The notes under the pieces were generated by a model. The model was not told the DNA's origin and made no database searches. It saw only the letters and a list, made by a program, of their open reading frames with translations. Positions 36,640 through 46,043 of a stretch of 64,000 nucleotides of DNA are shown here, piece by piece (positions within the stretch are counted from its first letter, which is position 1; the number at the start of each line of letters is the position of its first letter). The position numbers were made by a program, and so were the translations under genes. This DNA comes from DATMER01 sp963844885 (GTDB taxonomy: Bacteria > Acidobacteriota > Thermoanaerobaculia > Multivoradales > UBA5704). The DNA lies in NCBI GenBank assembly GCA_963844885.1, contig CAWJQA010000011.1, positions 124,001 through 188,000 of the forward strand. The letters are read 5' to 3'.

Positions 36640-38043
36640 ATGATGCTGAAGATGTACTCCAGACGGGCCCTGGGAACGGCGATCGCTCTGCTGGCGGGAG
36701 GCGCCGTGCTTGCGGGGCAGCGGCACCCGTCACCCGAGGTGGGGGAAAGGCCGGCGGGTTTCCACCAGGTCTTCCAGGCCGGAACCCGGGACGCGAAAGG
36801 GAGCTTCATGGGCGGAACCATCATGGCCGCCCTCGTGCCGCATGGCGGCAAGTTGTACGCAGTGAACGGGTTCACCTGGGACCAGCCTGGAGAGGATCCC
36901 GCTCCCGGCGCGCAGATCCTGGTCCTGGACCGGCCGGACAGCAGTTGGCGGCTGGACTACGAGCTGAAGAAGAGCGCGTGGCGCGCGAGCCTCAAGTCCG
37001 TCACCTTCACGACGGATGGCCGGGGGGGAAAGCTGGAGCGGCCGGTCCCCATGCTGGTGGCCGCGGCTTCGGACACCGAAGGGGGGGTGACCGTTCACAG
37101 CCGTGACGACGCCACGGGAGCCTGGACGGCGATGACCCTCGCGAAGGTGAGCGGGACGGCGAAGGTCCGCAGCCTTTCGCTTCACCACGACCGTGTGACC
37201 GGCGTGGACCGCGTCTTCGCCGGCACCCTGCCTGCCGGGCTCTTCAGCGGCGTCTACGATCCCGCGGTGCCCGGCCGGGTGCGCTGGGACGGGACGCCCG
37301 AGCTCTCCGGCTACCAGGCGCGGGCCATGGGGTTCGCGGAGTGCGGCGGAGACCTGTATGTCGCCATCAAGCCCAACCTCTACCGGCGGATCGACGGCGA
37401 GCATCCGCGGTGGGAGAAGGTCCACACGATCCCCGGCGAATTCGCGAAGGAGAGCAGCGGCCTGCGCGGCCTGACCACGATCGACAAGCCGGACGGGCGC
37501 GGCCAGGCCCTGCTCGCGGCCCTCGAAGGCCACCCTTCGCGCATCGTGCGCATCGATCCCGCGGACGGCTTCAAGGAGACCGTCGAGCTCGACCTGCTGG
37601 ATTTCCTCGGCCGCGAATGGGGCCGGCGGCCGACCTGGGTGATCGCCGCCTACAACGACATCGCGCCGGTGACCGACCCCCGGACCGGCAGGAAAGCCCT
37701 GCTGATCGGGCTCTCGGCCAGCTTCGCTCCGACCGGAGACGAGCTGCCCAAGGACGGCTGGGAGCCCGGCGCCTGGTACCTGATCCGTTACAGCGAGACG
37801 CGGTACGAGCTGAGGCAGATCGTCGACGCCTCCCGGAATCCCGGGCGCGATCTGCTCGCGGCCCGCACTATCGCCATGTCGCCGTTCAGCGACGGGGCCG
37901 TATACTTCGGCGGCTACGACGCCGCCAAGAACCCGTCTCACAACACGGCGTGGATCTTCGAGGCGCCGCTCACCACGGTGCTCGGACCGCGGGCCCAGGC
38001 GGCCCCGGGGCCCCTAACCAGATCGGAGACTGGAACCGAATGA
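36640..38043 (+). CDS. Secreted protein of unknown function
   Basis: 467 residues with a signal peptide (RRALGTAIALLAGGAVLA). Repeating blades such as GGKLYAVNGFTWDQPG, RVFAGTLPAGLFSGVYDP, GDLYVAIKPNLYRRIDG and GAVYFGGYDAAKNPSHNTAWIFEA suggest a beta-propeller. Start is ATG 36640 or 36643 with GGAGG just upstream; a TATATT element lies at 36609. It overlaps the next gene as ATGA, so it is translated with the sulfotransferase. I do not recognise the family. Confidence 0.7.
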   Translation: MMLKMYSRRALGTAIALLAGGAVLAGQRHPSPEVGERPAGFHQVFQAGTRDAKGSFMGGTIMAALVPHGGKLYAVNGFTWDQPGEDPAPGAQILVLDRPDSSWRLDYELKKSAWRASLKSVTFTTDGRGGKLERPVPMLVAAASDTEGGVTVHSRDDATGAWTAMTLAKVSGTAKVRSLSLHHDRVTGVDRVFAGTLPAGLFSGVYDPAVPGRVRWDGTPELSGYQARAMGFAECGGDLYVAIKPNLYRRIDGEHPRWEKVHTIPGEFAKESSGLRGLTTIDKPDGRGQALLAALEGHPSRIVRIDPADGFKETVELDLLDFLGREWGRRPTWVIAAYNDIAPVTDPRTGRKALLIGLSASFAPTGDELPKDGWEPGAWYLIRYSETRYELRQIVDASRNPGRDLLAARTIAMSPFSDGAVYFGGYDAAKNPSHNTAWIFEAPLTTVLGPRAQAAPGPLTRSETGTE

Positions 38044-38813
38044 TCCTGACCCCCGACTTCGTCTACATCCACCAGCCGAAGACGGGAGGCACCTTCGTCA
38101 CGGAGGTGCTCTCCCGCGTCTACGGCGGCCGGGAAGGCGCGTTCACCGACACGGAAAAGCATGCCGCCTGCTTCGAGATCCCCGCGGAGCACCAGGGCAG
38201 GCCGATCATTTCGAATCTGCGCAATCCTTATGAACGCTACGTCTCCCAGTACCGCTTCGGCTGGTGGAGGATGCACCCGCACCTCTACTGCGGGGCCGAC
38301 GAGATGCGGCGGCTCTATCCGCACTGGCCGGACATCTCGTTCGCCGAGTTCGTCCACATGGCCAACACCCTGTTCCTCAACTGTTACGAAATGAAGCCGA
38401 CGGGCTTCGTCAACCGGCGCTTCCCGCCGGGCCGCGAGCTGGGGTGGCACACCGAGCAGTTCGTCCGCTACTACTTCCGCGAGCCGCAGGACGCCTACGC
38501 CCGCCTCGACGAAGCGGCCCTGGAGAGCGGCGGGTTCCGGAAGGACATGTATCCGGTCCGCTTCCTGCCCACGGAGCGCCTGAACGAGGCGCTCTACGAG
38601 CTCCTGGTCGAGCTCGGGCACGCGCCCGAGGCGGTGGATTTCATCCGCACGGCGGACAAGATCTTCCCCGTCGAGGGCGGGCGGGCGCCGGGAGACCGCT
38701 GGCAGAGCTACTATACGCCGGAGATCCAGAAGGACATCCGCACCCGCGAACGGCTCCTTTTCGACCTGTTCCCGGAGTTCGACGTCGTCGTCCAGGAGGA
38801 ATCGCATGTCTGA
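38040..38813 (+). CDS. Sulfotransferase family protein
   Basis: 257 residues. The N-terminal DFVYIHQPKTGGTFVTEVL is the phosphosulfate-binding loop of membrane-type/carbohydrate sulfotransferases, and IISNLRNPYERYVSQYRFGWW is the second cofactor region (RNPYER). Overlaps the upstream secreted-protein gene by 4 bp and the downstream SDR by 8 bp. Acceptor unknown. It is unrelated in sequence to the sulfotransferase half at 24861-26444. Confidence 0.85.
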   Translation: MILTPDFVYIHQPKTGGTFVTEVLSRVYGGREGAFTDTEKHAACFEIPAEHQGRPIISNLRNPYERYVSQYRFGWWRMHPHLYCGADEMRRLYPHWPDISFAEFVHMANTLFLNCYEMKPTGFVNRRFPPGRELGWHTEQFVRYYFREPQDAYARLDEAALESGGFRKDMYPVRFLPTERLNEALYELLVELGHAPEAVDFIRTADKIFPVEGGRAPGDRWQSYYTPEIQKDIRTRERLLFDLFPEFDVVVQEESHV

Positions 38814-39510
38814 TCCGAAGGTGGTGCTGGTGACCGGCGGCAACCGGGGAATCGGCTTTGAAATCTGCCGCCAGCTCGCCGGCAAGGGCTGGAAGGTTCT
38901 GCTCACGGCGCGCAGCGAGGAGAAGGGTCGGTCCGCGTGCGAGCGGCTGCGCGCCCAGGGCGGCGACGTGCTCTTCCACCGTCTGGACGTGACCCGCACC
39001 GAGGACATCGAGGCCCTCCGCGAGTGGGTCGAGCGCGAGGTCGGCCGCCTGGACGTGTTGATCAACAACGCCGCGATCTCGCCGGAGATGGGCAAGCCGC
39101 CCACCCAGGTGGACATGGCGATGGTCCGCGAGATCATCGAGGCGAACCTGTTCGCGCCGTGGGCCCTGAGCCTCGCCTTCGTCCCGCTCCTCCAGAAGTC
39201 CGGCGGCGGCCAGATCATCATGATCTCCAGCGGCAAGGGGTCGTTCTTCAAGCTCGCCGCCGACCACCCGGCCTACCGGGTGTCGAAGACCGCGCTCAAC
39301 GCGCTGACGGTCTGCCTGGCCGACGAGTTGCGCGAGTCGGGCATCCACGTCAACGCCGTGACGCCCGGCTGGGTGCGGACCCACCTCGGCGGCGCCCGCG
39401 CGCCGAGGTCCGTCGAGGAGGGAGCGGACGGCACCGTCTGGCTGGCGACGATGGAAGACTCCATCCCCACCGGCAAGTTCTTCCGGGACCACGAAGAGTT
39501 CCCCTGGTAG
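38806..39510 (+). CDS. Short-chain dehydrogenase/reductase
   Basis: 234-residue classical SDR: NAD(P)-binding VTGGNRGIGFEI (~9-20), NNAAIS, catalytic serine in MISSGKGSF and YRVSK. The substrate is unknown. It forms an operon with the sulfotransferase and the nucleotidyltransferase. Confidence 0.93.
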   Translation: MSDPKVVLVTGGNRGIGFEICRQLAGKGWKVLLTARSEEKGRSACERLRAQGGDVLFHRLDVTRTEDIEALREWVEREVGRLDVLINNAAISPEMGKPPTQVDMAMVREIIEANLFAPWALSLAFVPLLQKSGGGQIIMISSGKGSFFKLAADHPAYRVSKTALNALTVCLADELRESGIHVNAVTPGWVRTHLGGARAPRSVEEGADGTVWLATMEDSIPTGKFFRDHEEFPW

Positions 39511-39515
39511 GACCC

Positions 39516-40334
39516 GTGCCGGGCACCCATCCTGTCGACCGCGGGGTCGTGGACGCGACCCTGGACCGGACGGTCTTCCGCCGGCCGGAAGGGGAGATCC
39601 GCGCCCGCGACGTCATCGCGGTGCTCCAGGAGGCGGGCATCCGGGCCTGGGTGGTCGGCGGCGCCCCGCGCGACTGGCTCTGCGGCCAGGTGTCCCAGGA
39701 CGTCGACCTCTCGCTCGACCGTGACCTTGCGTCCGTCCATGGCCTGCTGCGGCAGGCGTACCCGGACATCGATCCGGTCATCCTCCACCTGGACCGCTTC
39801 GGCATGCTGCGCTGGGGCGACCCGGACCTCGGCGAGGTCGACCTCAACATCCTCCGCGACCACCGGGACATCCAGAACGGAGACATGTGGACGACCACGT
39901 TCGTATCGCGGAGCGACATCGAGGCGGACTGCCGCACGCGCGATTTTTCGATCAACGCCTTCTATTACGACTGCCGGTCGGGCGAGCTGCTCGATCCGCT
40001 CGACTGCGGCCTCGACGACCTGCGGACGCGCACCCTGCGGCTGATCGCCCACCCCGCCGTGCTCGCGGGCAGCTATCGTATGTCCTTCCGCATCCTGCAG
40101 TTCCTGGCCCGCGGCTATCGGCCGGCCGCCGAAACCTTGGAGTATCTCGACAGCCGGCTCGACCGCGACGTGCAGGGCATGGGGCTGCGGCTGGTCTACT
40201 GGATCAATCAGCACGTGATCGCCCGCGGCGGCGACCTCGGAGAGCTCCGGTCGAGCCTCGAAGGAAGGGTTCGGGAACCGGCCTCCCGCGAGATCCTCGA
40301 CCGGGTGTTCTCCGTGCTGGCGGACCCGGTCTAG
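39516..40334 (+). CDS. Short poly(A) polymerase/CCA-type nucleotidyltransferase
   Basis: 272 residues from GTG 39516. The head domain is clear: WVVGGAPRDWLCGQVSQDVDLSLDRD (G-G...DxD motif), then CRTRDFSINAFYYD and LLDPLDCGLDDLRTRTLR, as in class II tRNA nucleotidyltransferases. The usual C-terminal neck/body/tail for tRNA binding is absent (family 400+ residues), and the operon context (SDR, sulfotransferase) is not tRNA-related, so another acceptor is possible. It ends 4 bp inside the convergent S1/P1-like gene. Confidence 0.75.
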   Translation: MPGTHPVDRGVVDATLDRTVFRRPEGEIRARDVIAVLQEAGIRAWVVGGAPRDWLCGQVSQDVDLSLDRDLASVHGLLRQAYPDIDPVILHLDRFGMLRWGDPDLGEVDLNILRDHRDIQNGDMWTTTFVSRSDIEADCRTRDFSINAFYYDCRSGELLDPLDCGLDDLRTRTLRLIAHPAVLAGSYRMSFRILQFLARGYRPAAETLEYLDSRLDRDVQGMGLRLVYWINQHVIARGGDLGELRSSLEGRVREPASREILDRVFSVLADPV

Positions 40335-41497
40335 CCTCCGGGCGGTTTGTCCGGTACCGGCGCCGGTACCGGCGCCGGGACGGGAGTGGGCATGGGCGGC
40401 GGCGGCGGTCCGGGAGCGGGCGGGACCGGCGGCGGATTGCCGATCTTCGACGCCTCGTCCCAGGCCTGGCGGATCAGGGTGCGCACGGCGAGCGTGGCCA
40501 GCGCCATGCGGTCTCCCTGGAGCTGCGCGGTCGAGAGCCTGCGGCCGCCGATCTCTCCGGTGTAGGCGAACCAGGCGTGCCGGTCGAACCCGGTGGGTGC
40601 CTCGAGCGCCTCTTCCTGGGCGTCGCAGAGGAACGGCAGCGCGTCGTAGCTGTCGAGGAGCGCCTCCTGGGTCGAGACGTAGGGGTCGAGGTGCTGGGCC
40701 GGCCGGGCGGCGCCGGCGGCCAGCGTCGTCTTGTACTGGTTCCAGAAGGCGTTCAGCATCTCCGGTTTGACGGCCGGGCTCTCGTCGCTAAAGATCGTCT
40801 CCTCGAGCTCGGCATGGGTCAGGTACCGGTCCGGCTTCTCCCGGCGCTGGTTGGCCGGGCACAGGAGGCCGGCGAAGTTGAGCGTCGAGTGGTAGGGCTG
40901 GTAGGCGTCGCTCGCATAGTGCGAGAGGAAGCCCATCCAGAGAAAGATCTGCTCGTTCGAGGGGTCCGTCGCCAGGCTTTTCACCAGGCTGTCGTAGACC
41001 TGCTCGACGCGGAAGGTGACGAACCCGCCCGCGGCGTAGCGCTCGTCCTTCGGGTCCTTCGGCAGAGCGGACAGGTCCGGCTTGTTCGAGCCGTCGAGCG
41101 CGTACTTGCGGCGCTCCGGATCGGCCTGGAACCGCTCGAGGTTGAGGTAGTGCATCTTGTCCTCGGTGCTGCCGAAGATCGGCACCGGGGAGCGCTTGGG
41201 CGCCAGGTCGTCGGGCCGGTAGGAGAAAGCCTCCAGCCCGGGATCGAGGTTCCCGGCCACCTTGGCGTAGGGCTCGGCGAGCACGAACGCCTCGATCGAC
41301 TCGATCTTGGCCGGGTCGCCGAGCCCTTCCAGGAGGAGGGCGCGCAGCGCCGCCGGAGTGGCGGGGTCGTCGGCCAGCAGCTTCACGGCCGAACGGGTGA
41401 TCAGGATGTGGCCCTTGCGCGACCACGCTCCGGCGGGGGACGGGAGCGCGAGGGCCGCGAGAAGGATCAGCAACAGTCCGGACTTCAACGCCCGCAT
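40331..41497 (-). CDS. Secreted S1/P1 nuclease or phospholipase C-like zinc hydrolase (copy 2)
   Basis: 388 residues; signal peptide MRALKSGLLLILLAALALPSPAGA, then mature WSRKGH. It follows copy 1 almost residue for residue (FLWMGFLSHYASDAYQPYHSTLNFAGLLCPANQ; LDPYVSTQEALL) but has an extra proline-rich tail of ~35 residues (PPVPPAPGPPPPPMPTP...), perhaps a wall or matrix tether. Likely the product of duplication. Confidence 0.75.
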   Translation of the reverse strand: MRALKSGLLLILLAALALPSPAGAWSRKGHILITRSAVKLLADDPATPAALRALLLEGLGDPAKIESIEAFVLAEPYAKVAGNLDPGLEAFSYRPDDLAPKRSPVPIFGSTEDKMHYLNLERFQADPERRKYALDGSNKPDLSALPKDPKDERYAAGGFVTFRVEQVYDSLVKSLATDPSNEQIFLWMGFLSHYASDAYQPYHSTLNFAGLLCPANQRREKPDRYLTHAELEETIFSDESPAVKPEMLNAFWNQYKTTLAAGAARPAQHLDPYVSTQEALLDSYDALPFLCDAQEEALEAPTGFDRHAWFAYTGEIGGRRLSTAQLQGDRMALATLAVRTLIRQAWDEASKIGNPPPVPPAPGPPPPPMPTPVPAPVPAPVPDKPPGG

Positions 41498-41660
41498 TCG
41501 ATAGCCTCACAGTTCTCCGAGCGGGCAAACTCCGGCGCCCGCTCGGCCGTATCAGGAAAGGTGACTCGGATTTCAAGCTTGGCGGCACCCTATGGTACAG
41601 GAATGAGGAGACCCCCGACTTTCGGGCCTGGCACGCTCTCGTAGTGAGGAAGACAAAGAT

Positions 41661-43427
41661 ATGAAGATCCTTCTGCTGTCGCTGCTCGCCCTGCAGAACC
41701 CGGGCGGAGAGGCGATGCTTCCGCCGCCGCTCCATTCCGTATCGATCATGCAGATCCAGGGGAAGGAGCAGTTTTCCCCCCTGAAGCTCCATTTCGTCGA
41801 AACCACCGGCGTCGTGACGCTGGTGAACGCGAAGAAGGACGGCTTCTGGATTCAGGACCCCGTGGGAGACGGGGATCCCGCGACCTCCGACGGCCTCTAC
41901 GTCACCGGGATTCCGGGCGTCGTCACGCCGGCCGTCGGCGATTCGATCCGCATCCTGGGACGGGTGGAAGAGGAGCAGAAGGGCAACGAGCTGCCGCGGA
42001 CGAGGCTGTACGCCGTGCAGAGCCCCGAGATCCTGTCGCAGGGCAACGCCCTGCCGGCCCCGGTCTCCCTGACCAAGCTGCCGGACGTCTCGATCGCCGA
42101 GGGGATCGCTTTCTGGGAGGCCCTCGAAGGGATGCGGGTCAGCGTCGAGAACGGCCCGATCATCTCGCCCACCAACCGCTTCCGGGAGCTCAACGTCCTG
42201 GCGCCCGGCAACGCCGTCGCCGGGTCGGGCTTCTACCCGAAGTCGGGCCGCCTGCTGGTGCGCAGCCTGGGCGGCGATCAGGTGGACTACAACCCCGAGC
42301 GGATCATGATCGGCGACGCCACCATCACCAAGCCGACCCTCGTCAGCGCGGGCGATCGTCTCGTCTCGGTCGTGGGCGTCGTGGACTACACCTTCAACTA
42401 TTACAAGATCCAGCCGGAGCCGGAGAGCATCAAGGTCGAAACCCATGAAATCCCGAAGTCCCCGGTCAGCGTCCGCACCGGCCCGGCGGGCAACTTCGTG
42501 ATCACCACCTACAACTTCTGGGATTATTTCGACAGCATCCCCAAAGGCAAGAACGAGCCCTACATCTACAAGCCGGAACAGGTGGCGGTGCGGAACGACA
42601 AGATGGCGCAGTCCTTCATCCAGGAGCTGAAGCTGCCGCAGATCGTCGCCGTCAACGAGGTGGAAGGCACGGCCATGGACAAGGTCGCCGACCGCCTCAA
42701 CGCGCTCGCCGGCACCCACTACAAGACGGCCTGGGAGGCGACGAGCGACTGGCGCAACCTCTCGATGGGTTTCATCTACGATTCGGACCGGGTGAAGCTG
42801 GAGAGCCTCTCGCAGATCTCCAGCGCGGGCGTGGGCGGCGCGTTCGGCCAGAAGTCCGCCATCGGGAACCGCGAGCCGCTGGTCGGCGTCTTCTCGGTCG
42901 GCGAGGGCCTGCCGACGATCACCGTCATCGCGAACAAGATCAAGACGAAGCGGATGGAGGACTCGCCGTTCAGCCTCATGCCGCCGTTCCGCTTCACCGA
43001 GATCCAGCGCAAGGCGCAGATGCGGATCATCCGGCAATATCTGAACGATCTTTTCGCGAAGGATCCGAACGCCCTGGTGGCGGTCACCGGCGACCTCGCC
43101 GACTACGATTTCGCCGAGCCGGGAGAGGGGGAGGATTATCCGCTCGCCATTCTCAAGGGGATGAACAAGGGCGAGGTGCCGCTGACGAACCTGTCGGCCC
43201 GGGAAGAGGAGGCCGAGCGGTACGATTACATTTTCCAGGGCGGCGGCGTCCTGGTCTCCCACACCCTGGTCAGCCCGGCCCTTTTGAAATATTTCGTGGC
43301 CGCGGACATCCTGCATTTCAACACGGGTTTCCCCGACCAGTTGCGGTGGGACGGGAGCACGCCGATCAAGGCTTCGGACCGCGATCCGCTGGAGGCGCGC
43401 TTCAACCTCGTGCCACGGAAAAAGTGA
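41661..43427 (+). CDS. Secreted endonuclease/exonuclease/phosphatase-family nuclease
   Basis: 588 residues with a short hydrophobic N-terminus. The first half (TGVVTLVNAKKDGFWIQDPVGDGDPATSDGLYV) resembles the OB-like domain of ExeM/NucH-type extracellular nucleases; the second half is a DNase I-like domain (NFVITTYNFWDYFD, IVAVNEVEG, VTGDLADY). Expected role is extracellular DNA breakdown. The stop overlaps the GTG start of the MATE gene (GTGA). Confidence 0.8.
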   Translation: MKILLLSLLALQNPGGEAMLPPPLHSVSIMQIQGKEQFSPLKLHFVETTGVVTLVNAKKDGFWIQDPVGDGDPATSDGLYVTGIPGVVTPAVGDSIRILGRVEEEQKGNELPRTRLYAVQSPEILSQGNALPAPVSLTKLPDVSIAEGIAFWEALEGMRVSVENGPIISPTNRFRELNVLAPGNAVAGSGFYPKSGRLLVRSLGGDQVDYNPERIMIGDATITKPTLVSAGDRLVSVVGVVDYTFNYYKIQPEPESIKVETHEIPKSPVSVRTGPAGNFVITTYNFWDYFDSIPKGKNEPYIYKPEQVAVRNDKMAQSFIQELKLPQIVAVNEVEGTAMDKVADRLNALAGTHYKTAWEATSDWRNLSMGFIYDSDRVKLESLSQISSAGVGGAFGQKSAIGNREPLVGVFSVGEGLPTITVIANKIKTKRMEDSPFSLMPPFRFTEIQRKAQMRIIRQYLNDLFAKDPNALVAVTGDLADYDFAEPGEGEDYPLAILKGMNKGEVPLTNLSAREEEAERYDYIFQGGGVLVSHTLVSPALLKYFVAADILHFNTGFPDQLRWDGSTPIKASDRDPLEARFNLVPRKK

Positions 43428-44803
43428 TCGCGGCGAAGGCGCTCCCCGAGCGAAGCCAGCCCAGGAGGGTACCGAGGAGCGAGATCCTCGAGGGGCCGGT
43501 CGGCCCGGTGTTGGCCAGGCTGACCGTGCCCATGATCCTGGGCATCAGCTCGTCGTCGTTCTCGGGCGCCATCGACGCCTTTTTCATCGGCCGGCTCGGC
43601 AGCCGGGAGTTGGGGGCCTACGGCTTCTCCTTTCCGGTGGGCCTGGTGCTGAACAGCCTGATCATGGGGCTGGGCATCGGTACGGCCTCGGTGGTGGCGC
43701 GCACCATCGGGGAGGGCCGGCCGGAGCGCGTGCGCCAGGTCACGACGCACGCGTTCTGGATGGGATTGATCGTGGCGCTGGGGCTCGCCGGCCTCGGCGT
43801 CCTGACCCTCCTGCCGTTGTTTCGCCTGCTCGGCGCCGACGCGGACGTTCTGCCGCTCGTCGGCCGATACATGACCGTCTGGTACGCCGGACTGCCGCTC
43901 ATCCTGCTGCCGATGATCGGCAACAACGCGATCCGCGCGACCGGCGACACGCGCACTCCCTCGTTGCTCCTGCTGACCGCGGCGGGCCTCAACGCCCTGT
44001 TCGACCCCCTGTTCATCTTCGGCTGGGGCATCTTTCCCCGGCTGGGGCTCGCCGGCGCCGCCTGGGCCTCGGTGGTGTCGCAGGGGTTGACGCTCGCCGC
44101 CGTGCTGTTGGTTCTGCGCTGGCGCGAAGGGATGCTCGATTTCGTGCGTCCGAAGCTCGCGGAGCTGGTCGAATCCGCCCGGCGTATCGGTTCGGTGGCC
44201 GTGCCCGCGGCCATGACGCGCATCGTCTTCCCCGTCTCCATGCTGCTCATCACCGGGCTCGTCGCCGGCTACGGCTCGAAATCGGTGGGAGCGCTCGCCG
44301 TGGCCGGGCGGATCGAGACCCTGGTGATGATCGTGGTCGTGGCGCTCTCGGCGTCGCTGGTCCCCTTCGTCGGCCAGAACTGGGGTGCGGGCAAGCCGGA
44401 GCGCTCCCTGCAAGGATTGAGAGCGAGCCTCCGCTTCTCGTTCGTCTGGGGCCTGGCCGTGAGCCTCGGCCTCTTCTTCGGAGCGCCCTGGATCGCCCGG
44501 ATCTTCGCCAAGGATCCGGAAGTTGTGGCGCCGACCGTGAGCTACTTGCGGATCGTCTGCTGGAGCCTGGGTTTGCAGGGGATGTCCACCCTCGTCAGCT
44601 CGGCCTTCAATGCCGTCAACCGCGCCCTCTACTCGACCGCCATCACTCTGCTGAGGATGTTCGTGCTCTACGTGCCGCTGGCCTATCTGGGAGCGCACTT
44701 CTGGGGATTGCCAGGCATCTTCGCCGGAGCCTGCGCGGCCAACGCTCTGGTGGGCCTGGGGGCCTTGCTGTGGGGGGAGCGGTTCTTCGCGGGTCTCCGC
44801 TGA
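43424..44803 (+). CDS. MATE-family efflux transporter
   Basis: 459 residues with ~12 membrane helices. Two MATE halves are visible: LTVPMILGISSSSFSGAIDAFFIGRLGS, LGIGTASVVARTIGEG; and AMTRIVFPVSMLLITGLVAGYG, LVPFVGQNWGAGKPERS. Exports cationic or amphiphilic compounds with Na+ or H+. GTG 43424 overlaps the upstream nuclease stop; the longer reading from 43346 has no ribosome-binding site. Confidence 0.92.
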   Translation: MIAAKALPERSQPRRVPRSEILEGPVGPVLARLTVPMILGISSSSFSGAIDAFFIGRLGSRELGAYGFSFPVGLVLNSLIMGLGIGTASVVARTIGEGRPERVRQVTTHAFWMGLIVALGLAGLGVLTLLPLFRLLGADADVLPLVGRYMTVWYAGLPLILLPMIGNNAIRATGDTRTPSLLLLTAAGLNALFDPLFIFGWGIFPRLGLAGAAWASVVSQGLTLAAVLLVLRWREGMLDFVRPKLAELVESARRIGSVAVPAAMTRIVFPVSMLLITGLVAGYGSKSVGALAVAGRIETLVMIVVVALSASLVPFVGQNWGAGKPERSLQGLRASLRFSFVWGLAVSLGLFFGAPWIARIFAKDPEVVAPTVSYLRIVCWSLGLQGMSTLVSSAFNAVNRALYSTAITLLRMFVLYVPLAYLGAHFWGLPGIFAGACAANALVGLGALLWGERFFAGLR

Positions 44804-45981
44804 TGAAAAACCAGAATCGCCGCACGCGCCTGCTGCTGGTGGGCGCCGGTCACGCCCACCTGGAGGTTCTGCGCCGGCTGGAGCTTCATCCGTCGGCCGG
44901 GATGGAGGCGACGCTGATCTCGGCGGCGGATTGCCACCACTACTCGGGGATGGTCCCGGGCTTTCTCCAAGGGCAATACGAGGAGAGGGAGATCACTTTC
45001 GATCTGCCGCGGCTCGCCGCACGGGCCGGAGCCCGGTTCGTCCAGGCGCGGGCGACCGCGATCGATCCCAATGCGCGGGAGGTCCACCTCGAAGGCGGCG
45101 GCGTCCTGGGGTACGACCTCGTCTCCTTCAACGTGGGCTCGCGATCGGCGGGGGACGAAGAGGAGGACGTCCGGCGCCATGCGGCGCTGGTCAAGCCGAT
45201 CTCGCGGGCGGTCGAGCTCCGGCGGCGGCTCACGGAATTGGCGGGAGTGGCGGGAGGGGAGCGCCGGGCGGTGGTCGTCGGCGGAGGCGCGGCCGGCGTC
45301 GAGGTCGCCTGCGCGATCGCCGCGGTCTTCCTGGGCGGGGGCCCGGGCCGGGGTCGGGTGACGATCCTGGAAGGCTCCGATGCGATCCTCTCGGAATACT
45401 CGAAGCGCTTCCGGCTGCGCGCGGCGACCGTCCTGGCCGGGCGAGGCGTCGAGATTCGGACCGGCGCGAGAGTCGAGAACGTCGAGCGCGGCGCGGTCCT
45501 GCTCCAGGACGGCTCCCGCTTGATGTCCGGCCTGACGGTCTGGCTGACCGGTGCCGCCGCCTGGCCGCTGTTCGCCCCGTCCGGCCTTCCGGTGGATGGA
45601 AAGGGGTTCCTTCTGGTGGACGATTCGCTGCGCTCCATCGCCGATCCGCGGGTCTTCGGAGCCGGGGATTGCGTGACGCTCGCGCGCCACCCCGAGACCC
45701 CGAAGGCCGGGGTCTACGCCGTCCGCGAGGCGCCCATCCTCTGGGAGAGCCTCCTCGCGGGGATCGAAGGAGGGCAACCGCCGCACTACGAGCCGCAGGC
45801 CGGCTTCCTCTCGCTCCTCAATACCGGAGACGGCAAGGCGCTGCTGCGCTACAAGGGCCTCGTCGCCCACAGCCGCTGGGCCTGGCGGCTCAAGGATCGG
45901 ATCGACCGCCGATTCATGATGCGCTACCAGGTTGCGGCCGCCGCGGCCGAGAAAGGCTCGGGAAGAGCCGCCAACACGTGA
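44803..45981 (+). CDS. FAD-dependent pyridine nucleotide oxidoreductase
   Basis: 392 residues, NDH-2-like. FAD loop LLLVGAGHAHLEVLRRL at the N-terminus, NAD(P) loop AVVVGGGAAGVEVA (~160), and FAD-binding FGAGDCVTL (~283). The opening GAGHAHLEVLRRL is typical of the oxidoreductase domain that is fused to SelD in some bacteria; SelD itself is absent here. Its ATG overlaps the MATE stop (TGATG), so the two are co-translated. Electron donor and acceptor unknown. Confidence 0.85.
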   Translation: MKNQNRRTRLLLVGAGHAHLEVLRRLELHPSAGMEATLISAADCHHYSGMVPGFLQGQYEEREITFDLPRLAARAGARFVQARATAIDPNAREVHLEGGGVLGYDLVSFNVGSRSAGDEEEDVRRHAALVKPISRAVELRRRLTELAGVAGGERRAVVVGGGAAGVEVACAIAAVFLGGGPGRGRVTILEGSDAILSEYSKRFRLRAATVLAGRGVEIRTGARVENVERGAVLLQDGSRLMSGLTVWLTGAAAWPLFAPSGLPVDGKGFLLVDDSLRSIADPRVFGAGDCVTLARHPETPKAGVYAVREAPILWESLLAGIEGGQPPHYEPQAGFLSLLNTGDGKALLRYKGLVAHSRWAWRLKDRIDRRFMMRYQVAAAAAEKGSGRAANT

Positions 45982-46043
45982 GGAAGGCGGCCAACACGCG
46001 AGGACGGGCCGGTGATGGCCTCCAGCGGCATTGCTGCGTCCTT

